64,000 bases of DNA, taken from contig CAIIXF020000001.1 of assembly GCA_903813345.2 (NCBI GenBank), forward strand, positions 22,151,915 through 22,215,914. The letters run 5' to 3'. The position numbers and the translations under genes are program-made. Below, in pieces: positions 25,505-40,500 of this stretch (position 1 is the first letter of the stretch; each line of letters begins with the position of its first letter). This DNA comes from Owenia fusiformis (Eukaryota > Annelida > Polychaeta > Sabellida > Oweniidae). A model generated the notes under the pieces. That model worked only from the letters and a program-made list of their open reading frames with translations, made no database searches and was not told where the DNA came from.

Positions 25505-28500
25505 TCAGGATTTTCTTAGTCTGTGTGGTTTTCCTTTTTCCACGCTCATTTCGAGTTTTTCAATTTTGGCAGATATATCATGTAAAGTCCTATCAAACTC
25601 GTCCATTTGGACAATGTCACTGAAGTTTGATGTATTGCTTAATGTACGCCTGAAAAGACAAAGGAGATATTTATAGTTTTTCTTTTGTTATCATTAGACA
25701 TTCATATAACAATCATCATTATGTCAACAACAAAAACATGCAATCAAATTTCTAAACTGTCATTTGGAGAGTCTACAGAAAGTTTTCAAACATTTAACCT
25801 TATATGTTAAAATGCAGTGAAGATATTTTAAGAGGATCTTATCAAGAATATTATTCAGTATTAAAATTAACATTAATACCGATCTACACTTAAAATTGAG
25901 GTGATATCATCCTTTTGAGGTCTCACAGTAAACACGACTATTGAGCAAATGTAAATAAAAAGTTAGTAAAACAAGCTGCTATAAAATTTGAATCATTCAT
26001 ACTTAAGTCAGAATAAACAATGCCAAAGTAAACATTAAGCATAAAAAATGTGTTTGAAGAGGCTGACCTTCTAGTGAACGGCATTGACTTTGAATGGTTT
26101 CAAGCTCAAGTACTTGTATGTGGATAAGGGTTGTGCTGTTCTTTAACTCTTAAATATTGAGGTATTTTCAAAGTTTTTCAGATTTTGTCTCTTTACATTA
26201 TAAATTTTACAGCATAAAGTTTTTAATTTGATTAACAATGAAAGTTAAAACTGATAATATCACCAGTTAAAAGTCTCATTTTGACACAACAGTTTTATGA
26301 AATTTGATCAGATTTAGCTGTCGTTAACAAGTGTAATTCAAACGACAAAAACATTTTTAGCAAAATCATTTCAGAATAAAAAACTATTTCTGGCATATTT
26401 TAATTTTATTTCCTCACATGTCCTTTTAGATTAATAAAATAGTAATGCTATGCAAAACCTTTATTGGTACAGTAAAAGCTTTCTAATTGGGGCATACTAA
26501 AAGCATTCAGATAAGGAGGTGTTCACATATCAAGTTTTTTGCATTTGTGAGAATCTGGATTTTGTATGAAACATGTGATATGTTTGTGAAAAGTGTTCCA
26601 TTAGACAGATTTTATTACTGTTCACAGTTCATATTGGGAAGTGTTCACATTGAGTTTTTTGAACATGAGAGTTAATGGGAAGAAAAAAGGGACCAAAACT
26701 GTGTTCAGATTGGGAGGTGTTCGGATAAGACAGGTGTTCGGATATACAGGTCTTACTGTATTTATCAATAGTTATTCTTTATAGTATTGCCCATTTACTC
26801 ATTTTCATTCAAACTTCTAATAGCATATAGTAATGCGTAAAAGATGGCAGCACTGTTCTTAGTAATTCCCTCATCCTTTTCTATGAAATAAACAAGGAAG
26901 TAAGCTTGAATGAAAAATCCCAGCAAGTAAACAGAAACTAAATTATAGCATATGTCTAGATATTGTGTTTGGAGAGTGTAGTTTGTGCAATAGCATGAAG
27001 GCAATTGAAGACCACTGATTCCTATGACAGATTTCAATGAATATTATGGTTTCACTCACCAATGAAGCTAGAAAAATCTATTTTTGAGATTATTTCTGAA
27101 AAATATTGTACAAATTAATAAAAAAAATATTGTGGTAATTTTACTATATTTCAGCATTTTCCACTCCAACACAAATGATTTACAGAAAGTTCTGTTTCAT
27201 ATCCTTGCCAAGAATGAAGTAGCAATAAATGTTGTTGAGCTAATGAAAGAAGAGTTAAACGAGCTAACCTGAAGTGCCTCGAGGAACTAGAGGACACTGT
27301 TCTATGGCCTCCCAAGCCATGTCTGTCTAAAAAAGCTTTGAACTGCATTTCATCAGCAGCTGGCACAAATGGTTCCAGATCTGAAAGTTGGCACAAGTTG
27401 GAATAAATATTTTTTAGTGACAACCATGAACTGCCAATGGCAAAAGTATATTCACTTTCCAAATCAAAATCGTTAGTCTATATTGATTATGCAACTTTTA
27501 AATTGTATGGTTATGCATAGAATCATGTTTTATTTGTCCCTTTATTCGCTTTTACCATCACAAAATGTCCCGCTAGCAAAGGAGTAACAACTTAATTGAC
27601 ATAAAACAAACCTGCTAAAAGTTTTTTTCTGGATTCACCAAATATGGACATCATGGTTTCACAGAACATCTGAACAGGCATTCGAGCGCCTTGTTTCAAA
27701 TAGCTCCCAAGCGTCTCAGCTATATTTTTTATTTCTGTATTGGTAAAATTTAAAGTTAGCTGAAAACAGATAAATAGTCTTTTGTTAAATTGATGCATTC
27801 CAATTTACAATTTTTACAGTTTCATATTCTGACTACAAAACCAATTTCGCAATTTTCTGGAATAACTGGATCATTTAACTCATATGTTTATATCTTAAGT
27901 GTTGCGTATGCAAGATATTTTTTATGAAACACTTAGGTATCCATGATACTCATGTAAATGTTTCTGTGATAAGAATAAAGGTGGCGCTTACTGAGTTTGT
28001 GTATTCAATAACATTTTCTTGCTGTAACCGATCACTATCAGTTACGTGGCTGCTTTCACTCTCGCTCCTCATGCGCTCTGGTGTCGCCATCTGGTGAGAT
28101 ATTGTAGAGGTATCACCAAAATGAGATTGGGAAATACTGAAAAGAAAACAATACAATAGCTGAATAAGAAATAAATGGCAAACTCAATGAGAAATAAAAA
28201 TGGACAGTGTCTAAAAAATAACAAAACTGAATTTCTACAATCATAACTGAGAAAAGACTTTATTGCTACACTGTCAGAGCATTCATTATCGCACCAGAAT
28301 TTCATTTTATAAAAATAATAATCCAATAAATATAACAAAAGCTATATATCTGGGGGCTTCGCCATATAAATATTGACATAATTTCAACTTACAATCCAGC
28401 TCCTGCAGCTCTAGTAGTTGACACTGGATCTAAAAGTAAACAAAAAACTCACTTAGAATACAATATAATATTTATGTGTTTTGAAGTGATATGACAAATG

Positions 28501-31500
28501 ACAAAGCTAAGTTCAATATGTAAGGACTGAAAGGGGTTGATGATCTGATGATTATTGCAATGGAATTGATGTGATCATTGAAAGTACAGCGGATTTGAAT
28601 TAATTCCCTATTTCATTGGTACAGTAGTAGACTGCCAAAAAATAAAAATCTGAATATCAAATTAGCCCAGTAGCTATGTGAAGAAAACTACACCGATTGA
28701 TTAATTTCTGAAGACAACTTCAATACAAGTACAAAACAAATCAAATATAAGAACTGTCTTACCACTGGTTCTATAGGAAGAAAATGATGAGTTTTCATGA
28801 GGATCGATGGCATTATCAAGGTCCTCTAGGACATCCCTGGTCCGACTCTCCTCATATACTATATCACAAACAGTTCTACATAAAGCACAGATCTCTTCTG
28901 CTGTGCGCCTGGAGTCGCAATAAAAGAACGCAAACTTTCCCCAGGCTTGACTACTGTCCCTCCCAATATCATCTGCAATAGAAATGAAGCATGGATTTAT
29001 TTTTCCTAAAATAAGCAAGGATCAAAACAAAAAATCTTTAGTTCAAATATGCCCAGATATTCCCTTATCAAGCAATTGAGTGGATATGTTCAGTGCTTGA
29101 AATAACACAAATAACCAGTTCATAAATGATTTTATAAATAAGTAACATTATCATATGGTATAATAATATGAGTCCCATTTAGTTTTTTAACAAATTTTAG
29201 TCTGAAGTATGACAGATATGTTTGATGCTCAGGGTAATAAAAGGGACCTGTTCAATATTTCCATATTTTCCCAAATCTGATTAATTTTTACCTTAGATTA
29301 CCCCTCCCCATGTTTAATTGATTTTTAATCAAGTCGCAATTTCTTTCCCCTTCGTGTAATGATAACAAATCAAAGGGACTTTAGCTCCTTTTTCAAAATG
29401 TAATTAATTACACTGATATTGATAAACACTGTCCCTGACATTCAATATAAAATGATATTTATTGGTCCAATGTACATTTATCAAGGTATTTGGTCAGTTT
29501 TATTGTCAGTGTTATCTTATCAAGAGATGTGGTCTTGAGTTGTAATACAATCTATTTACAACCATTGATTAGCAAACAATTGATATGAGTCCCAAGAATC
29601 AATGAAAAAAGGGTCAAGAACAATTATTAAGGGATGATGTCCAATTATCAACAGCTGTGGAATAAAAAGTTAGTTTCATTGGGTGGGGGGGGGGTGGTTA
29701 ATGGGAAAATGATGGTTTTGTTAGCGAATAATTTTTGTTTTTTCAGTATTCAAGTGAAATACAATCAACATTTTAAAATTTCGTTTGATAAGGGGAGGTG
29801 GGGTCAAACCACACTGAAGTTAACTTGGTTTTTCCACGACTGATGATAATTTGAAACCATCCCCTAGGCTTCAAATAAAACCAACATCAACATGTTCTAG
29901 TGGTTTTAACAGTGAGACTGTCACTATGTCACTATATGTTGAACTTTTAAACACAACAGAGAATTGCATAAATACATGTAGATGTGGTCAGTGACAATAT
30001 TATGGTTGCTAAGATTGTGAATGATCCTATGAAAAGTCCAAACAATATCCACATATAGATTTCAATACTGATTGTTAGCAAATATTGCAAATGGTCTCTT
30101 CTAACGTGAGTCAATTGTAATGCTGAATACAGACTTTGTTTGAATAGGGTGCTGAATACAGACTTTGTTTGAATAGGGTCTCGTGCTTTATTCCATTATT
30201 CCCTATCCTAATCTCTGATAGTAACCCTGATCATATTTACATGGAATTATAGAAATATTTTATTTTCATGGTAGCCTTAAAAACGACAACCAAGATGAAT
30301 ACACAATATACGCTCTGCGTCAAATTGTAATAATATGTTTTGTAAATAATTTGAAAGGAACAATAAATAAATATAGTGCTTCTACACAGAGTATTTCAAG
30401 ATTTAAGTAGCTAAAAGTAAATTTTATATATTATACCTCGACATTTGTTATTTTGCAAAAATAATGGATACTCACCAGGGTTACCATAGAGCATCCCCAT
30501 TATATCTGTGTCATCATCCCTTATATAGCACATTGAAGAAATTTCAGTAATTGGTAATCTTAGCTTTAGAACCTCCTGAAAAATAATACATGTTTATATA
30601 TTGCAAGTTTTTTTTATACACAAAGTTCAGTTCAACCAGAATCATATGAAATGACTACTACAATTTCAATAGTATTCTTAAAACTGTTAATATTATGAGT
30701 ACACAAAACACAAATAGCATGTAAAACAGGAATGAGAATGAAAAAGCACAAGGGGTAAAATTCAACATACAAACAACACTGCAAACTCTTGGACATAACA
30801 CTGATAACCCCAAAAATATCTAAAAACATTTATACAGCTTACCAAAACTGCTGACATTTATACTATTTACCAAAACCTCTCAGGTATTAACACGTCTTAC
30901 CAAAACCTCTCAGACATTAACACAGCTTACCAAAACCTCCCAGACACTGGTAAGCAAAACCCCTCAGATATTTACACAATCAAAACCTCTCAAACAATTA
31001 TACTTCTAACTTGTCCTTTCTGGAGAAATCGAGCCTACAGTGTTACCTCCCTCAAATGGAGAACTAGATATTTTCACAAAAATTATTTAAATATTTTAAA
31101 ATGACCAACATACCTCATCTCTGGAAGTAATTTTTACATCTCTGGAGCAAATAGTAAATATGGCATCATGTTGATAGCTAGTGGTCCACGGGAGCCTGCC
31201 CTCTGACTACAATGTTCAAAGTAATGAGTAAATATGGCATCATTTTGATAGTTAGTGGTCCAAGGGAACCTGCTCTTACTACAATGTTCAAAGTAATGAG
31301 TAAATATGGCATCATGTTGATAGCTAGTGGTCCACGGGAGCCTGCCCTCTGACTACAATGTTCAAAGTAATGAGTAAATATGGCATCATTTTGATAGTTA
31401 GTGGTCCAAGGGAACCTGCTCTTACTACAATGTTCAAAGTAATGAGTAAATATGGCATCATGTTGATAGCTAGTGGTCCACGGGAGCCTGCCCTCTGACT

Positions 31501-34500
31501 ACAATGTTCAAAAAGTAATGAGTAAATATGGCATCATTTTGATATTTAGTGGTCCAAGGGAACCTGCCCTTACTACAATGTTCAAAGTAATGAGTAAATA
31601 TGGCATCATGTTGATAGCTAGTGGTCCATGGGAGCCTGCCTTCTTACTACAATGTTCAAAAAGTAATGAGTAAATATGGCATCATGTTGATAGTTAGTGG
31701 TCCAAGGGAACCTGCCCTTACTACAATGTTCAAAGAGTATTGAGTAAATATGGAATCATGTTGATAGCTACATGTAGTGGTCCATGGGAGCCTGCCTTCT
31801 TACTACAATGTTCAAAAAGTAACGAGTAAATATGGCATCATGTTGATAGCTAGTGGTCAATGGGAGCCTGCCTTCTTACTACAATGTTCAAAGAGTGTCC
31901 ATCTTTACCTCTTGCAAATTGCTCTTAATGTAAACTGGACCTTAGTATTACAAATAATTTATAAAAGAAATCTATATTACTTTAAGAGGTTTTCTTACCT
32001 TAGCTTTATCTATAATTCTGAGTATATCTGTTCTGTTAGTTGTGTCCAATGTGATAGGGATGTGGCCTACAATACCAGCAAACTGGAAAGAAAAACAAGA
32101 AATGTTTTTTATAATTGTCACTGTTATATCCCTTAACCCATTACCACCCAACTACGGATATATCCGTAGTTTTGACGTCACATGCTTACCACCCAACTAC
32201 GGATATATCCGTAGTCGCTGAATATTTCATCAAAATTTGGGAAAAATCCTAATATCCGGGCCGAATGTGGCTCATTTGAAATGAAATTTCGTCAAACGAT
32301 AGGCATAATATCCTTTGAAATAAATGAATAAGAAATATCAATTTCCTGATTATATAATTACTTTCCGATGCGATATTTGACGGTCTGTCAACTTTTTGAA
32401 ACTTTTTAGAAACTTCAAAACAAATGTATGGCGCGTCATGACAAAGTGGGCGTGCCGGAAATAAATTAGTCAGAATTCTTTTCCAAATAGCTTCAATACT
32501 ATTGGAGATTGTTTCTTCATAATAACAGCATATACTTATCACAAGTCTACCTTGACATATAAAAGCTAAACTCATCGATAGTATGCAAAACGTACAACTT
32601 TGACCTAATTTGTTTCGGAGTTTAAATTTCGCGCCAAAATAAAAAACACGAAACAAAAATTTTGATAATTATAAATTCCTTTTCTGAATGTCAGTTCAAG
32701 ATATTCGCTACCAACGTTTACCTTATGTTATTCATTAAATATTTATCATGCTGCATTTTGTGAAGATACTGCGTACACCTATATTTATGCTGTTGAACGG
32801 GAATCATTTTGGACTGTGTTTGTGTTGATTTCCGGTTTGAAATTTTGGAAGACGAAATATTTTCACTTTAGGATATTTTTACAATTATGTGCAATAGAGC
32901 CAGATCAAGTGTGATAAAATCAATGAATTTACATTATCTAGTCAAAACAGTCAATTTTCCTCCTCAATAAATGACAGTCAATTAACTTGTTCATCTGAAG
33001 ACGATGAAGAGTGGGAAGATTTTGATGATTGGTGAAGAATATCCATTTACAGGAGGTCCATCTTGACCAAAGAACATTACAAATGGAGAACTTTACAACC
33101 CGTGGAACTTTACAAACTATTTTTTTTACTGACTCATTGTTGACTTATATTGTACTTTGTACAAACTTGCATGGACAACAGCTGGTAACCTCTGGATCGT
33201 GACACATTGTCAGCCTTCATTGGTATACTATTTGCCATGGATGTATTAGAAAAGAAAGGCAGCATCTCCGATAATTGGGAAGAAAATAGATTGGTTTCCA
33301 CTCCAGGTATATCTGAGGTTATGTCGAAAAACCTCTTTATGGGCATATATGGACAAATTCATTTCTCCCACCCCAATGCTGTTGATGATAGTAATGACAA
33401 ATTTTACAAGGTGCGCACGTGGTCTTACAGTCTATGTCCTGACATGGAAAGACGAGCTTAATATATCTATACTGACATCAAAGATTACTAAGCGATGTAA
33501 CATGGTGCCATCATTCACAAGGTAGGCAATATAAAAAATAACTGCACATAAGCCCTGCACTGAATAAATGTATACTACAGCACATATTTCATTTCTGGTT
33601 TGATATAAGCATCCTAAATTTGAATTAAATTAAATTTGATTACAGTATGCTACCATTCATCTTAGTTAAAGAGAGGATCAGATCTAGCAAGCAGCCTAAC
33701 AAAAAATTATTTCAATTTTAGAATATTTCTGGTTTATGTCCTTCCGTTTCACATCTATTTTCTAAAAATCCCCGAAGTGTGCATTACACTTGTTCGCAGG
33801 AAAACTAAAGATTTTTACAATCATGTATTATGTTTCTATAAGAATGGTTATCATTTTTATTATTTAGGAGAATTTAATCATTTTTCACACATTTTTGCAC
33901 TTTGAATCCATTATAACTTCACCAATTTATAACATATTGTGAATCATTTGGAAGATATTGTATTTGAGATTGTAAGGAATAGATTGGTAGGTCAATTGTA
34001 CATTTTGCTTGTAATTTTGTTACCCTCACATATCTGATTCTGCCTTTAAGTCTTTTTGGTGTTTATTTTTCTACTGTATACATTTTTATCCTAGGAGAAG
34101 AAGAAGGTGGGTCGAGGGAGAAGTTAGTAAACCTGAGCTTGTGCAACTCTACACCAAGTTTATGAGAGGAGTAGATGTAGCGAACCAGCGTGTTGTTACT
34201 TCAAAATAGGACATGGTATCGACAAGTGTTTTTCCATTTGATGAGGGTGTCTCTTGTAAATGCACACATCATTCATACTGAGGTAATAAATATTAACAAT
34301 ATTAAAGGTAGAGCTACAGTGGCGGATCCAGGATCCCAGAATATTTTGGACTCAGCAATTGTGTATGGCCTCAAAAATGGACCTTTTTGGCATGATATGG
34401 CATTTTAGGCCTTTTTAGGCTTTTTCAAAAATGGGCCTTACATTTAAAAAATTTGGGCCCAATTTTTTGTTTTAGGGGCCCCAAAATTCTTCTGCATCCC

Positions 34501-37500
34501 CTTGAGCTTCTGGAAATGCCACTGAGCTGAAATGTAGATAAAAAAGTAGCTGTTTTGTTATAGAGAACTTATACAACTTACACCTCATTCAACCTAAAAC
34601 CCCTACTGTACTTCTATCCTACAGTGATCTATTAGCTGAATATTGCCAGCTTTAATACATGGCTTACACAAGACTTGACTAATTCTTATTTTAATGGTGT
34701 ATTGGTGATCTATTGATGATGTATTAGTGGTATATTAGATCTCTTTTTTACTAGGGCAATTCATTCCTTTCAACATGCATTATAATAACTGATTCAATTG
34801 TATGTACTAAACATTTTGTAGAATAACAATGTTACCTCATTTAGAATGTACACCAAAGTAAAAAAAAAGTGTGACTACACCTGATTCAAAATGTCTTCAC
34901 ATGATTTTCTTATTTTATCAAAGCTTCACACGGTAGCCTCAATGCCACAGAGGAAATTCCACTTGGAAGTAGCCACTGGACTCATCAATGGCATGATGAT
35001 GAACAATCACAAACGCGTCATTCTGAATCCTGATATTAGACATGAAAGGGAGATGGCTCATGCCCCACAGCTGCAAAGTACAGCATCATGGTGCACTGTA
35101 CACAAACAGAAGTGTGACACAAAGTATTCTTGCAGGGTGTGTAAAGTCAGGATGTGTCAAGATCCTTGATTTTTCAGGTATGTTTTTATGGTAAATGTTT
35201 TCAATTTTACTCATTGATAAAAATATATAATTTCTCTCAACATATTGTTATGAACCAATTTACCTGCAATTTGAAATGCCCCATTTGAGTACAACTTCTG
35301 CTCAAAAGTAAATTTTCAAAATATCCACCAGTTTCAAAATGGCCGCCATTTTAGTGTCAATTTTACAGTTTTTTAGGTAGAACATATTAAAATGTAAAAT
35401 TGTAAATGAAAAAAACATGATTAAAAAACAATATGTCATCACTTCTTGGTGTTGACATCATAAAAATTATATGAACATTTATTTCATCCATCTGTCATGT
35501 TTGTTGTCACACTGTTCAATATTCATATGTATCTCAGGCTCTTTATGTTTCAGGTATCACAATATGGTCAACTATGAATATGATGATCCATCAAAGGCAG
35601 GCAAGCCAAATAAGAGAAAGTTAAAGAGGATTTGTGAAAACTAGGCTGAAAATAAGAGACTGCACATGTACCAATAAGTCAATTTAAGTCAATGAATGAA
35701 AGAAACTTCGTCAGGTCAATTGGTAAGGCAAGAATAGTGCAATTAATTTGTCAAATTGAGTAAGCCTCCAAACTAAAATACAGTGCCTCATTCGTATGGA
35801 GAGTGAGTTAAAGGCATGGTTTGATGAAATGAAATGCAAAGGTCTGTAGAATTCTCATTTATCATACTATCTGACTATATTCCCTACATAGCGCAATCTC
35901 TGCATTAGTCTGTAATACTGGCATGTGTATTTAGGTCATCATACATGCATCATAGCACATGCAATATGGACTGAGTTAGTCAGGATGTGTTAGTTGAAAT
36001 GTAACACTCAACATTTTACATAATAGAATACTGATTATGTAATAACATTGCATAACATTGCAAAATAGATTAAATTCCAATATGTGGTCAAAGAATGAAC
36101 AGTGTATAAAGATGTTGAAACTAAGCTAAGGAGTATGATGCTGTAGACTCATTATGTTCTTTGTAATTTGTGTTTGTAATATTCAAACACACTAAAACTA
36201 TATCGTTTCAGTAATTGTTATATTAAATATAAGTGGTATGATATTACAAACATTCTAGTCCATTACTGCTATAGTTCTATTTTGTGTTTGAAATATCACA
36301 CTTATCATTTTACAACTGCAAAATTGCCAAAAGTTACAATTTTAATGAGGAACGAAAAGTAATTGTGTCAGTAATGACTATAAGCTTAGTGGTATGATAT
36401 TACAAACACACTAAAGTTTTGTCATGTGTTTGTAATATCATACTCATATAGTCAAATAGTCAATATCATATTCTATAGTTTATGAATTACATGAAATAGT
36501 ATTGTTGTGCATTATCAAAAGTTACAGCATTAATGAGGAATGAAAAACTATTATGTCAGTAATGACCATAAGCTAAGTAGTATGATATTAAGAACACGGT
36601 TAAATTTACAGTAATGACTGTAAGCTAAGTGATATGATATTACAAGCACACTAACATGAATAAAGTTTCACCCTGTGTTTGTAATATGTAATATCATGTA
36701 TACAAATATACAATCGCAAAATAATGAATAGTTAAAATATTAGTGAGGAATATAAGTTATTCAATGATTCGAGTGAAATACAGAAAATATTCTTCCCGAG
36801 AAGGTTGTATTTCACGATGCGCTAGCAGAGTGAAATACAGACGTTCAAGGGAAGAATATTTTCTGAATTTCACAAGAAATCATTGAATAACGTTTTTATT
36901 CCATGATTACCCATATAAAACTCGCCTAAATCAAGTCCGTTGGCTTGGGGCCGGAGAAACAGATCAACCTTCTCACCTCAGAGATATTTTACATCGATAT
37001 TCCTTCAAAATCTTTATGTCCTTGTTGTTTGCTTTTTTTCCTCTTAAAATTATTGATTGTGGTGATCACAGTATACGTTTCTGATATTTGAATCAGATAT
37101 TTATAGCAAAATTCAAAGATAAGCATGCGTTGGTGTAAGGTAATCGCCATTGATTTTTTTCAGTAACAGTCATATCCTGGATGGAAATCTGGGGCGTTGG
37201 GATACTGGACCGTATCCCAACGCTGACGTCATTGACACAGGAAAGTGCGTGTAAATACAGAATATATTTAAGTCACGTGGACCAATCAGATTGCAGGGAA
37301 TTTCACCATCATGGAATAATGGAAGTTATTTTGTCAGTTATGGCTATAAACTAAAGTATGATATAACAAAAACACTATAATTTCATTTTGTACTATCACA
37401 AACATTTATTTTGTGTTTGTAATATCATACTCTATGGTTTATTATTAATTAATAGTATTGTCACACATTATCAAAAGTTACAATATGCATTAAAGAATGA

Positions 37501-40500
37501 AGAACAATGACTTAGCTAAGTGGAACATGTATGATATTACAGACTCATTGTAGTTTTGTTTTATGTGTTTCTAATATCAAACTTGTTACAAATATTATGG
37601 TGTATAATAACATGGGCTTTCAATAAGGGTTCGTGAAGAATCAAAAGTTATTGTAAGTGGTATGATACTTCAAGCACACTATAGTTTTATTTTGTGTTTG
37701 TAATGTCATACTATATTTCTTCATGAATGTATGGTATTCTGAAACATAAATATATAGCGAGGAATAAAAAATTATTGCGTTGGCTAATACACGCCCAGTG
37801 AGTTGTTATATTTACAATACACTAATTTATTTTGTGTTAGTACAGTAATATTTGTTTTGTTTTTATATGTTATTGTTAAACATAAACATCTTACTGTATT
37901 TTCAAATTCATACATAATGTTTCTCACTGTAGAATAAGTTTTGGTGAGTACATTAGATTGAACAGCCTATTATATTGCAGTACAATGCAGTCAAATGATA
38001 GAATTAAGAAAGAAAATAATGTATTAAGGCAAATGTAACTTTTTTGTCACAATGACTATAGCAATTCTTAATTTTTGATTTTCAATATGTGTGAATTAAT
38101 CCCAAAATCCGCTTAAAATCAAGGGTTTTATTAGGCATGTTTTATTGGTTGCTATGACAACGCTTATTAGAACATTTATAAAAAACTAAGGGAACAGTTT
38201 AACATTGTACCAAATGAATGTATAACACCACACATCATTGATTATGATCATGTACAAGACAAATAAACATCTTACTGTATTTTCAAATTCATACATAATG
38301 TTTCTCACTTTAGAATAAGTTTTGGTGAGTACATTAGATTGAACAGCCTATTATATTGCAGTACAATGCAGTCAAATGATAGAATTAAGAAAGAAAATAA
38401 TGTATTAAGACAAATGTAACTTTTTTGTCACAATGACTATAGCAATTCTTAATTTTTGATTTTCAATATGTGTGAATTAATCCCAAAATCCGCTTAAAAT
38501 CGAGGGTTTATTAGGCATGTTTTATTGGTTGCTATGACAACGCTCATTAGAATATTTATAAAAAAATCTAAGGGAACAGTTTAACATTGTACCAAATGAA
38601 TGTATAATACCACGCATCATTGATTAAGACCATTTACAAGACAGTTAAAAATTGTTACAAAAGTGCTCCCAAAAGTTGCATTTTGAGCAAATCGGCTGGG
38701 TGGTAAGGGTAGTATAACGTCAAAAATGAGCCGGGTGGTAAAGGGTTAATGTTTATTTAAGCAAATTGTTCACATTTTACCCATTCTCTTATCGACCCGT
38801 CAAGAAGTCTCAAAGTGTTTCATAAATATTATATGAGATATTTAAAAACCCTATCTTCTTTGTGAAAATTCCAAAGATTCCCATATTTTGAAATTAAATT
38901 CTTCTTAAGGTGAGATCATTAAGATCCATTCAAGATCACATGACTATTCATTGCAGTTAAGTATTTTCGTTACGTTTCATTTTATCAATTGCTAATGCAC
39001 AAATAATTTCTTTGCTATCTGCAATAATTCATGGGTAATATGCAAGGTAATTATTCGTAAAAATTTATTCAAATACTGGTAACTAATGTTTAAAATTTAC
39101 AGATTATAAGCGATAGTTAGCAAATTATAAATTGTTAGTTACAAAACATTTCTAGTCCAAACATGAAATGGGCTCGATTTTAAGATTATTTTGCTCATTT
39201 GCTAGATCGTTTAAGTGTTTGTAATTTAGGGTTTTTTATTTGAAGATGTTACACATATATCTTTATATAAGGAACCATATTATTGTAATGACGCTATAAT
39301 GTACTTGTACAGTGTAAATATTTGCTAACTTAATGCAAGGTAAAATACATGGATTCTGAAAAGAACTGTGAATGCTGTAAACACAATGACATACATAAGT
39401 GCATATCATACGTCAATAACCTGAATTATGTATTTCCTTAAACTAAACTCCTATTAAACTGTATTAAGTTTTTTTGCAACAGAATACTTCACTTTAAAAA
39501 AATAAGTTTTTTTATTTTTGCTCCGCTCGTTATATGAACAATGCCTTGGGGGTACAAACATCTCGATCCACCTACTCACACGAGTTCATAGATCTATAGA
39601 AAGTTAGGCTAGCATGTAAGTGAGGTTATAAATTGTCACGAAATGTCATATTCTAATTGTAAAGGAGTACTAGACCTGGCTCAATGAATACACCTGCAGT
39701 GTAATACAATAAGCCTAAGTGTACATTGGGTGTGGCGATTAGCACTTCATCATAAACATTAAATACCATATAAAAAATCACAACATTTACATTACGAAAA
39801 AAGCTTCTCTGTTAAGTTAACATTGTACGTTAATAGACAGTAAATAAAAATGAAAATATGGAATACTTCAATAAGAACGTTTACTTTAATATTATTTTGA
39901 TTAAACAAACAACACTACTCACGCAACAATTGAATTTTCTCACCAACATTATATATTAAAGTAGAAAAACCATGCATATCGGTCTTATAATACAAATGAA
40001 GCTGAAAAGTATGTGTAAATGGAAATGCAAGGCTCCGTATGTATAATCTATGTTGATGTGGTATTAACACAGTTTGATTGGTTAACAGTATGACTGAACA
40101 GCACACAGTGGCAAAACTATTGTTTACTTATCAGGAAACACCTAGAATGCAAATATTGACCCGGTTTTCAAATATCTCAAATTAAATTATTTTTAAGCGA
40201 GGTAACCCATGTCAAAATATTATGTCGTATGAAGGGAATGGATTTTACTACAAGGCGGATGTGTTCAGGATAACTTATCTAGGTCAAGATGACATTAACC
40301 CTCACACTTGTAAGCAAGGTCAATGTATTGAGTACCCTTAGAAAGAGAACAACTTCTACTCTTTCAACAACAGATGATTACAAATTCTATTATCCGTATC
40401 TCAACATTTAGTTAGAAAAATCACTATATTCTGTAATAGATTTAAGTTATTTCATCTTTGAATTCCCAAGGTCAATAGCTGATATTCATTTAGAATTGGG

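Larger units (their letters stand above)
36165..37790. repeat. Hairpin-bearing tandem repeats (TATGATATTACAAACAC)
   Basis: Roughly seven to eight diverged copies of a unit of 130 to 190 bp. Each has GGTATGATATTACAAACACA on one side and TGTGTTTGTAATATCATAC on the other, so each unit can fold into a stem of nearly 20 bp. Examples: 36236, 36390-36450, 36630, 37357-37430, 37528-37580, 37660-37712. Interrupted by the elements at 36757-37318. Inside the piggyBac right half. Confidence 0.75.
32137..38745 (+). mobile_element. Decayed piggyBac transposon, 6.6 kb, with nested insertions
   Basis: Terminal repeats CCCATTACCACCC and GGGTGGTAAAGGG (one-base difference), each next to TTAA (32133-32136 and 38746-38749), the piggyBac target duplication. 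A subterminal ACCACCCAACTACGGATATA block is repeated at the left end and GCTGGGTGGTAAGGG lies near the right end. Transposase remnants occur at about 32990-35170 on the plus strand. It is enlarged by nested MITEs and tandem repeats. It occupies most of CCM2 intron 2. Confidence 0.88.

Noticed and set aside
36700-37320. tRNA or structured RNA gene in the palindromic segment
   Set aside because: The pairing is that of terminal inverted repeats and simple hairpins; no tRNA arms or promoter boxes were found. No tRNA or rRNA gene was recognised anywhere in the window, although a covariance-model scan was not possible.
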